Positions 23,316 through 32,964 of a stretch of DNA of 64,000 nt are shown piece after piece. Origin of the DNA: Caenorhabditis remanei (taxonomy: Eukaryota > Nematoda > Chromadorea > Rhabditida > Rhabditidae); assembly GCF_010183535.1 (NCBI RefSeq), contig NC_071331.1:13268001-13332000 (forward strand), in the 5' to 3' direction. The notes under the pieces were generated by a model. The model saw only the letters and a list, made by a program, of their open reading frames with translations, ran no database searches and had not been told where the DNA came from. Every line of letters starts with the position of its first letter. The stretch's first letter is position 1. A program made the translations under genes and the position numbers.

Positions 23316-24102
23316 TTTTGCAAAAGAAGGAATGACGTCTCTTCGATAAAAAAAGTCTTCGAAATGGGAGGAGATAACCATGGAAACATCAGATGCTTGC
23401 AGAGGTGTAACTGAAATTGACAGGAGGTGTTCTCTCGTGAGAAAAGAGGAAGTTGAAAGTCTAGACAGGCACAAATCATTCAAATTCAAATGAATTGTAT
23501 TCAACGTTTCTCAAACGACGCAGTTAATGGGATAACTTTGAGGAATCTGTGAATTTAGGAAACAAAAATCTAGGAGTTCAGGAATCTCAGAAGGAACTAG
23601 TGTGATTGAAAGAATATAATACGGGCTCGCCAACTTTACAACAAGTATCAGACTCGTCGGACACGAACTTAGTCTCTCTGAATTCATGAAAGTAACAGTT
23701 CGACATCAGAACGAAGGAGACACTAACATCCAAGACGAAAGGGATGAATTACCTCCCAATCACGACGAATCACTGAAGAACTAGGAACCTGGAAATCTAG
23801 AAATGTAGGAATCTAAACATCTAAGTACAAAAGTCTCGACACTAGAAGAAGATTAAGCTGAAAGTGGGAGGAAGGAGTTGGTCGAAAAAAGATTTCATCA
23901 CGAAACACATCCAACCAACGCCCGTTTAGTTCAGATTTTCTATTTTTTCCCTATTTGCTGACTTTGGTTCCAATGGTTGCTTTCTCGAGCAACATGACGA
24001 TTGTAATCAGGAATTCAAGGCGATTTGGGTATTTATTGAAAACGTTTATTTTCAATTTGGTTTTCGTAATGATATACACACAGATGATTATTTAGAGATC
24101 TC
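23316..24102. other. Intergenic upstream of the lectin gene, 3' flank of peptide copy C
   Basis: The region 24007-24102 is the 3' flank of copy C and nearly matches the flank of copy A. Between 23600 and 23790 there is a short + frame (ATG 23686, 32 codons) with a repeated CTAGGAA-like text nearby (23565-23830); I see no gene there. Confidence 0.4.
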
Positions 24103-24394
24103 TCATTGATTGTTTGTCAACTTCTGAGTTGGAGCAGCAGAAGGAGATTGTTGTCCCTGGAAATAAGATGATGTTCAGATGTTACATCATTCAATATATT
24201 ACCTTATTTGATCCCCATCCATAGAAAGCATTTGGATAAGCAACAGCCGGAGATGAATAAGTATAAGAATATGGATAAGCAGCTGCAGATGGATAGTAAT
24301 ATGGAGATGAAACAACTTCTGGAGTGTACACAATTTGAGATGAAGCAAGACAGAAGAGAGAAATAGCCAATACAATCAGAGACTTTTGGAACAT
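24103..24394 (-). CDS. Small secreted Tyr/Pro-rich peptide, copy C
   Basis: Exons 24203-24394 and 24103-24156 encode 81 residues, with the same layout as copy B: signal peptide, Tyr-rich core, YGWGSNK at the junction, GQQ...LTNNQ tail. Exon 2 and the 3' flank are closest to copy A, while the promoter is closest to copy B. The minus-strand TATA box is at 24448-24455. Function unknown. Confidence 0.82.
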
Positions 24395-24877
24395 TTTTAG
24401 ATTTATTCGGAGACTTGGAAAGTGATTTCAAATGGAGAAAACTTCCACTTTTATACCGAAATCTTCTATTTGTATAGGCTTGTTTGAATAAACTCTTGGC
24501 ACCTTTTCGGAATAAAAGTTAAGATAAAGTTTGCTCTTTCTCTCTTTTTATAGACATCAACTGATTGGTTTCAGAGAGAAATAAGACTTTTGATAATAGC
24601 CAACTACTTCAATTTGATCAGATTGTCATTTCAACCCAATTGTAAGATCAGTATCAGTAGCCGGTTACTGTAGTTTAGTTGAACAAATATCAGAGTACAA
24701 TGCAACATTTCAAACAAATAGAACACTTTCCGAATAACTGGTTATTTATCTTTAGCGAGTGCATGAAATTGCACATTTTGAGCTCAAAAAAGAGCCAAGG
24801 TACACAATGAAACACTTATAAAAGTGGAAGTTTTCTCCATTTGAAATCACTTTCCAAGTCTCCGAATAAATCTGAAA
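24395..24877. promoter_or_regulatory. Divergent promoter between peptide copies C and D
   Basis: It is 483 bases long (482 in the A/B pair). TATAAAAG boxes lie at 24448-24455 (minus) and 24817-24824 (plus). Relative to the genes, this block is in the opposite orientation to the A/B block. A TTGATAA (GATA-type) site lies near 24590. Confidence 0.65.
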
Positions 24878-25169
24878 ATGTTCCAAAAGTCTCTGATTGT
24901 ATTGGCTATTTCTCTCTTCTGTCTTGCTTCATCTCAAATTGTGTACACTCCAGAAGTTGTTTCATCTCCATATTACTATCCATCTGCAGCTGCTTATCCA
25001 TATTCTTATACTTATTCATCTCCGGCTGTTGCTTATCCAAATGCTTTCTATGGATGGGGATCAAATAAGGTAATCTATTGAATGGTGTAACATCTGAACA
25101 CCATCATATTTCCAGGGACAACAATCTACTTCTGCTGCTCCAACTCAGAAGCTGACAAACAATCAATGA
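24878..25169 (+). CDS. Small secreted Tyr/Pro-rich peptide, copy D
   Basis: Exons 24878-25069 and 25116-25169 encode 81 residues. The exon 1 product is identical to that of B and C; the tail differs slightly (GQQSTSAAP). The promoter matches that of copy A, including the TATA context, while the 3' flank has diverged from the other three copies. An AATAAA follows at about 25210. Function unknown. Confidence 0.82.
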
Positions 25170-25491
25170 GGGATTCATTTCTCATGTCTGTGTATATTTC
25201 CATGATACAATAAAGTTGTGTATTCTAAAAATTCTATTGACAATGCATTAATTCATTATAAAAAGGTGTTCATTGACCAAAATGCACACTGGATAAGAAA
25301 CGAAGACATCTGAATGTTTAAAAATATCACAATTTCAATAAAGAAAACTTTGGCATGCAATAAAAGAATCTGTTGAAAAAAACTGTGAAACTAGCGGCAA
25401 TTTCGGAAAGGAAAACGGGATAAGATCTTTAAAAAGCTTTGGAAAGGGGAAACTGATATGAAAATAGATAGAAATGAATAAAAATGGAAAT
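25170..25491. other. Intergenic, convergent 3' ends
   Basis: This holds the 3'UTRs of peptide copy D (+) and the sugar transporter (-). No other feature seen. Confidence 0.5.
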
Positions 25492-26947
25492 CTATTGCTT
25501 CTTCTTCTCAACTTGTTTCTTGGAAGTTTGTCCACCCCAAATATCAGCGAATGCAAGAGTTCCAGCGAAGACGAGTACAGCTCCGACCCAGTGTTGAGCT
25601 GAAAAATAGAGAAATAAACAATAATTCGTGGGTTGTTTTCTTACCCGTGAATGGGTTCTTGAAGTACACAATGGAGACGATGAGTGAAAGGAATTTTCGG
25701 AGAGTGACAACAAGTGTGACCGTCAATGAATCGACACGAGAATTCAGTTGATAGACGTACTTGATGCATCCATATCTGGAAATGTGAAATTAAAAGAGAA
25801 GAATGTGATTCGAAAGCTCACTGAAGCACACAACTTGCGAACAAGTCCACCCAGAGAGATGGGAACCATGGGAGGAGAGCGTAAGGAGCAGACGCGCTGA
25901 GCTTTGTAGAGGCAGATACGATATCACCGCCCATGATGAGGAAAAATGGAAGAGAAACGAAATGCTGAAATTTTTATACTTTAAAACACTTCTGATATAT
26001 AGACTTACTGTGATAAACATGGCCTCATCTGGGTGTTTTCCGTATTGTTCGTACATTTGCTGCTGACAGATTGCCAAATAAGCAGATGCCAGAAGAGCAA
26101 AAGTGAGCATTGCAATTCCGATTAACCACTCAGCATAATGTTTCGACGCTTCCTCCATCGAAAGTCCAGAATCTCCTTGTGATGACGTGGCAAGTGTGCA
26201 GATGACAATTCCGATTGTAATGGCAATCACCGAGATGTACTTGCGTGCTGAATAACTCTTTCCAACGAGAACAACAGAGAGGACTAGTGTGGCAAGAAGA
26301 GAACCCTGAAATTAAACAATTCTGAGTTGAATGAATGCAGTTTCGAAGTGCAGACCGATCTGAAAATGATATGCAACGGAACTGGAACGTGATAGTTGAG
26401 AGCCTGATTGTTGACGACGTTAACAATGAAGAACATACTTACTGTCTTCACATATCCTCTAAAATTTTAATGACTATATAAAATTGAAAATGTGAATTCT
26501 TACTTCAAAGGAATCTGATTTTTCACTGTGAAGAATTTCGATGTGAAAACGAGACCGATTGTTGAGATGAAGAGGAAAGTGGAAAATGTCATCAGATTCA
26601 TCGCAGCTGGTTCTTGTCTGAAATTTCTTTTTTCATTTTCAAGTTTGCAATTAGCATTCATATCCCCTTTTCCAAATCTTATCTTCCATTTTTCATTTCG
26701 TTTAGCGTACTTTGAACATTTTATTTCTCAATCACAAATCAGATCAATTCTTTATCACCGTCATATTTTGTGTGAATGTTAACCGGTTTTCATGATGATA
26801 AAGTTTTGTACTTGTAGGGTACAAAACCATCCCGTAGTCAATGTTTTACATGTAGGAATCAACTCACTTGGCAATATTCTCAACGAAAATCATGCATCCC
26901 ATACAGCTACCGAGCACACCAAAAATTGGTGCCACAGCCGACGACAT
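25492..26947 (-). CDS. Nucleotide-sugar transporter, SLC35B4 type
   Basis: Seven exons (26868-26947, 26504-26617, 26356-26458, 26009-26305, 25822-25964, 25645-25775, 25492-25598) give 324 residues with about ten hydrophobic segments. Family landmarks: GVLGSCMGCMIFVENI at the N-terminus, VNNQALNYHVPVPLHIIFRS in the middle, and KFLSLIVSIVYFKNPFTGAQ with HWVGAVLVFAGTLAFADIW near the end. SLC35B4 proteins exchange UDP-xylose and UDP-GlcNAc for UMP across Golgi/ER membranes, supplying glycan synthesis. The C-terminus is KKKQ, a dilysine (KKxx) ER-retrieval signal. A TTTCTAG ends five bases before the ATG. Intact. Confidence 0.9.
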
Positions 26948-28208
26948 GGCTTCTAGAAAAATAAAATTTTGTTACATTCAATTATGTTGGTAGAAGTATA
27001 GCATAAATAAAGAAAGAACGAAATCCGAAATCCTGAATAATGTTTCCAATAATACGATAGCACAGATATTTCTAAGTCATTAAACAAACTTCTTCAAGAG
27101 AACAATGACTGCAAATGTGGCGACGCTTTCGATGAAACCTTTCATTAAAAAAGTCAAGTACTGAAGCAAATAACATTATAAAGTTGAGCAATAACGCACA
27201 GAAATCAAGAAAAATAGTAGGAGAATTCAACAACGTGGTCAAAAAATTATCTTCAACTGATTTCACAAAACTGTCGCGACATTTCAAAACTGCGCACCTG
27301 ATTTTGGAATGAAAAGTAAAAATGGAACCGCACAGACTACAATTTTACATTGTTGTTTGTGTCTTTTGTGTGTGCTGAGATGGCGAACAAAAAGTGATTG
27401 GAACTGCCTATGTGAGCGATTGGAAAGTAGAAATGGAAATAGTAAAAGTGCGTTGAGACGCAGGTGGTTAGAGTGAGAAAGTAGTTGGATTGAGGTCATC
27501 TGGATGAGAGAAAATCCCTACTATATAGTGTATACTACTACAATTGAAAGTGAGTGGGGAAATCAAACGAGCTCGAAAGATTAATTTCAATTAGACATTA
27601 TAGAGGCTAGTCGATGTAGACTAGATAAATTTGTTTTAAAACATTTAACGGTTGAGAATAAGAACAGCTAGACATGATCTTCAACGACGGAACGATCAGT
27701 AGATTTCCTTAAACTTCTAAAGTGAGGGGAAATAACTGTGATGAACGAAAAATTTTGATTGTAAATGACTGAAAAAGACGAAAAAAACCTTATGTAATGA
27801 TTTGATAAGATGGTCATCTTATCGTCAAACTACAAACTACAGAATACATACCACATTTGTAGAGAAGGGAAAAGAATTACTAACACAAGTCACAGATAAA
27901 TCTGAAGAGAAAAGTTTTAGAGTTTTCCATGAACTTTTATTGGAATAAACCATAATTCAAGTTTGTAATTTGGAAAAATCTGAGCTGATAAAGTTGTATG
28001 ATTTTATTTCTAAATGCTTCGAAAATATAAAGTATTGAAAATACATGAAAAGGACATTCGGAATTGGTTGATCAACAATATAGTTTGGAGTTAAAGCCAA
28101 AAAAAAACCGGAGAGGAATGAAACCGGATAACCGTTAAAATACTAGAAAGAGCAATAAAAGGATTTTTTAACTAATATTATCTAAAAAAAAAGAATATTA
28201 ACAATGCA
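26948..28208. other. Intergenic upstream of the sugar transporter and 3' of the first helicase
   Basis: No coding exon found in 1.26 kb; the minus-strand frames at 27072-27287 and 27284-27499 have no domain features. The region holds a paired GATA palindrome at 27803-27822. Confidence 0.45.
27803..27822. promoter_or_regulatory. Palindromic double GATA site
   Basis: Two inverted 9-base arms, GATAAGATG and CATCTTATC, are separated by GT. Each arm contains the GATA-factor core TGATAAG or its complement. Six bases later comes ACTACAAACTACA (27828-27840), a sequence I recall as over-represented in worm promoters. It lies about 860 bases upstream of the transporter ATG. Confidence 0.45.
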
Positions 28209-31200
28209 TTATATTTCTCTGTTGATATTCTCAATAATTCCATTCCGATGAAACTCGAAATTGAGCGAAGCCCGTGCGTGGATTGCATCTCTCATTCTCT
28301 GAATATCCAACTGTCGCAAGTCTACAGGTGTAAAATACTTGGAGAGAATCTGAAATATTGTTGATTGGTAGCAATGCGCTGAATTTTTGAAAGCATCACT
28401 TACTTGTTTCCATTTTTTGATAGTAATCATTTTACTAGTGTTCCGTTGATCGACGAGGACGATTGCTATAAAACGAAGATATTTTTCTGACTAAAATTAT
28501 ATCTAACCTTCAGCGGCCAAACACGGTAATTCTGAAGAATTCATATCTATTAAACGTCCTATGATGGCTCCACAGTTTCGACCAAGGCACTTCACCTGAA
28601 ATTCGAATCTATATCGAAAGTCCATCGAACCTGAAAAAAATACTTACTTTTCCAGTGGAATGGCAACGATCAGCATCAGCTGGTGATAACTCCACTTTCC
28701 GTACGAGACTCCAAAATTCTGGTCGACAGACCAAGTACTGCGTGTTTCTTGCACGAATATCCCAATTTGTACAAAGAAAGACTTCGCACTTTTTACAGAG
28801 AATATTATATGTCACGTTTTGACTGATTTGATCCGCAATACGTTGTGCACGTTCTGCGTCCTCACGCAAGATTCGATTCCAGATATTGCTAGCTTCCGCT
28901 GTGACAGCTTCTCGGAAAGCGAATGGATTCGACTGAATTTTCAGTAACGCCTTGTTCATCATATTTTCCTGAAACATATTTTAGCTGAGATTCACTCATT
29001 ATTTCATTTACCTTGTCTCGATTCGCGCCCTCTTGATCTCGAAGTGGTATACTGTTTGTGATAAGAATGCATTTTGAGTTGATAGCTCTGCCACGACCTA
29101 TAATTCAAGTTTTTATCAAAATTCGTAAGAGAACTTCTTTAAAACCTCTTCGTTGGACATGAGCGATTTCATTCGTCGCATAATTGTACTTGATCACTAA
29201 ATTACACTTGGCAATATCCAAACCTTCTTCGGCTACTGAAGTCGCAACGAGAACTCGAATTTCTCCACTCGCGAATTTTCTCAACTTTTCCATTTGTTTC
29301 TGCTTAGATGCGGATATATCAGCACTTCCTGCTGTGGATTTATTCAGACCTGTAATAAAGAAAGGCTAGGTGAGATGTGATAGAAATATATATTGATACC
29401 TGAGATCCACTCGGAATTGATTCCCAAATTCCTCAATCTCTCATTCTTATTCAGTATCTCATTGAGAATAGTCGCCTCATATCTTGTTCGAACGAAAATG
29501 ATGGATCTTGAGTCGTTTTGATCTGAATTCTGATCGACAATCTTTTTTTCGACTTCAGTAATCATTGGATTATCAGCAGTTCCTGTAGTCACCAAATGAT
29601 TCTGGTACCCTAAAAAATCAGAGAACATATAAACTAATTAAATTTTTTGAACGAACTGTCCCATATCCTTGTCATTTCTGGAGTAAAGTTAGATGATCGA
29701 AGATTGATTTCCGACTTCAGATATCTCAAAGCGACTTCTGGATTGAAGTTCACATTGTAGGATAGAGTCCAATAACACTCCTGAAATATATTTTTGACAG
29801 TGAAACTTTTTTTGAAAGTGAAACACCTTTAAAATTCCAAGTGCTTCGTTGATTACAATTTTGGTTCGGCTCTCATTAAATTTTTTCGAGGAGACAAGAT
29901 TCATTTCGTTGCAAACCCAATTCAAGTATCCCGAGTGTTCTTTGTCATTTGGTGCCGATTGGAACTCATTAATTGGTCCAAACTGTCGATCATCGATAGG
30001 GCGCCCTGGTTGACCATTTTGCACTGGTATGAGTTCTTGAGCTAAAATATACTCAATTATCTCGATACTTCTGTCAAGACAAGTTTTACCAAGAGCTAAT
30101 GTGATCAAATTTTCCACCTCTCTCATCATATCACAGAGCCATCTCGTAAACAGACCAATTGCTCCATCAGTGCCACGCTCACAATAGGTTACTTCTGAAA
30201 AACTTCCAATTTAGATGAATATATCCATGTTTACGGCCTACCGTCCGGGATGATCGGAGAGTATCCTTGCAATTCTTCAAGGTTGTCAGTGACAACACTC
30301 AACTCTTTCACATCCATATTGGCACATAAACTGGCGATATGCTCTTTGACTCCCAATTCATTCTTTCCATCTCCAGTTCCGAGTGATGCGGTGAGTCCGA
30401 TGATTTGTGGAAGATGATGACCTTCTGGCATATTTCCCATGTTTTTGAGAGTGTGGTATTCTCGCATGATATCTGCAGAGAAGCAATTGTTTGGAGAGAA
30501 AAATTTGATATAATCACTTACTGGCATATGGAGACTTTTTCAATGTGTTATGACACTCATCAAAGAAAATTATTGTGAACGTCGATAGGAAGAACTGCTC
30601 AACTCCTTCAGCTTTCATCAACTCGTCTCGATGTTCATTGCAAAGATTGCTGAAACAGAACACATTTCAATTTAAGAGATTCCCACGGCCTTACACAATC
30701 ATTTGCGGTGTTGCTACAATCAAATCTTTCGATTGAATTGCACTTCGGACTGGGACATTGTCAGCACCTTGAACAATTTGAACCTGAAAATATAAGATTA
30801 ACGATATCCCTTGTAACTATTCGGTACTTACGTGATAAGCATGCTCTAAATACGACGATATACTATCGGATTGTTGCTTTAGAATCATAGAATTGGGAGT
30901 CATGAAAAGTGCCTGAATTTGATGAACTGATTGTTCCCAATTCATATAAAAGCACAAACCTTGTACCTCTGGCCAAGCCTTTCTCGTGTTTCAAAATGAT
31001 GTTTGATAATATTTGCAGCAATTACAGTTTTTCCGGAACCAGTCGGAGCTGTTACAATAGTATTATCTCCACGGAGAGCAACAAGACACAGCTCTTCTTG
31101 ATAGCCTCTCAAACAAAGTTGTCGTTCTAAAAATTCATGCCAGGTTGTATGAATAAGAAAATGAAAACATACGTAAGTGAATCCGATGGCGAACAGACTC

Positions 31201-32489
31201 GATTACAAGACGAGGGACGGATTCCTCTGCTTGAATGTTGTCGTAACGAATGTTGATCATTCTGTAAATTAGAGGTTATGAGAATCCAGAATTGAAGAAA
31301 ACATGATATTGAAAGTATTGCATAGATGTATGTTTGTCTTATTTCTCAATTTTCTGCGTCTCAATCACAACAATTGTCAACTATTTTAGTGTTAGCAAGA
31401 GGGAAGGGCCTACATGTTGTTATCACAAAGAAATTTCGACAATGATATGAAACACGAGAAAAGTTGTCAGACTTTCTACTGGAATTTTCTATTCTTGGCT
31501 TCTTTCTATTATTACCAATATCTCACCTGTATCGTGAATCATTGAATTCTGGTAAGCGAACGAGCATTTCTGTAGCAGATTCATGAATGGGACAGATATA
31601 TATTCGTCCATTACATTGACGACGGTCAGCACTGATGAATTCTGTAAACAACTTTGAAAACTTTCTTGAATTTTCATACTAGTTACTCACCGTAGAATGC
31701 CTTGAAACCTCTTCGCTTTAATTGAAGAACATTCTCAATGAATGTTTTCGCTTCTTCGTTTAAATTGTTCGAAGTGTTCTCATGTATGGAGAACATAATG
31801 TCATATGCTGAAGACTCTCCGAGCATCGGAACAGTTCTCAGAATCAATTTCTTGATGAAGTCCTCATCTTCCGTCTCATCATTTCTATTCTGTTCAATTT
31901 CTCGTCGAAGTGCGATCACAACATCTGTGTAATGTGGGTAGCAATCGAGATAACGAAGAATCGTTTCTGGGTCGGAATAACGAAGAAATCCATCAAGGTT
32001 GTTGAGAATTGTGCTGAAATTTATAGGGTACAGAATTTGAGTGTTTTAAACCGAAATCTTACCTGAATTGGGATCTTCTCATTGTTCTATCCGAACATTT
32101 AAGAAGCTTGTGAACGTTTGAACCGGGAACTGGAACTATTAGGTGGAAACATCGTCCAGTATCTTGGAATCACTCACGACAAGCTTGAAGGTACGTCATC
32201 ACATTTTTATAAAGCCTCTCTTCATCATCTCTTGTGAGTGGACTTTCGCTCAGCTCTTGAAAAAGCTTTTTAGAGAAATCGACGGCGTTCTCGAATTCTC
32301 CTATAAGCTCTTCTATTCTTCCAAGTGAGAGTAATTCTTCAAAATATTCTCCCTTGAAAAGAACTACATCGTTTAACGAAGCTTCTGAAGACTCACTTTC
32401 TCAGGTTCCTGGTAGACTGGCTCCAAACATCTGGTGATTTCTCGACCGTAGAGCTTCACCAGAGCAGCACACTGCTTTTTTCGCACCAT
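28209..32489 (-). CDS. drh (drh-1/drh-2 group): RIG-I-like dsRNA helicase (DRH-1/DRH-2 type), copy 1
   Basis: About 20 exons give roughly 1,050 residues, the length expected of worm DRH proteins; the first four exons are 32397-32489, 32178-32352, 32063-32135 and 31691-32013. The N-terminal part (about 290 residues) is helical and CARD-like in position. The helicase core has motif I APTGSGKT, motif [15 protein letters not shown] (motif III), FVRTRYEA (IV), [12 protein letters not shown] (V) and HVQRRGRGRA (VI). The C-terminal regulatory domain has zinc pairs CKKC and CLGRNC. These proteins bind viral or other double-stranded RNA and help Dicer start antiviral RNAi, and in C. elegans DRH-1 also triggers a transcriptional response. 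All motifs look intact. The next gene upstream is its paralogue. Confidence 0.9.
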
Positions 32490-32964
32490 TTTTTACCCTA
32501 GAAATATGAATTTGGGAATATTTTAGTGATAAACTTTAATTATTATAGCAAATTATGTTAAAAACATAACTCTGAACTAGAAAATAATACTTTTCAATGT
32601 TCGAGCGAACTAAAAGTAAAGTGAGCAATAGTTTTTCATCGGGGCGCACATGCTGACACTCCTTTCTCCATTTTCATGCATTCTTTTTTGTATTTTTTGC
32701 ATTAAAAAACATATTAAAAAAGTAAGAAAAGCCTCTTTTTGATGAAAAAAACATATTTCAACCGAAAAATATTAATTCGTAATATTTTTAAAACTGTCCA
32801 AATAAATAATACATGTTTAAAGAATAATTAATCGATTTGGAATAAAAACCATGATTTTTCTATGTAGAAGAAGGATGATATCATACTCAAGGTTTATTCA
32901 ACATAAAAACTATAAGATTTTCTTAATTAAGAACGTGGATTCTTCGAAATTACCTATGTTGGTA
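32490..32964. other. Intergenic between the two helicase genes
   Basis: AT-rich, 475 bases, with the promoter of copy 1 and the 3' end of copy 2. No other element recognised. Confidence 0.5.

Noticed and set aside
23600..23790. Open stretch with ATG at 23686 (32 codons)
   Set aside because: Too short, no domain, and surrounded by repeated CTAGGAA-like text; no splice context.
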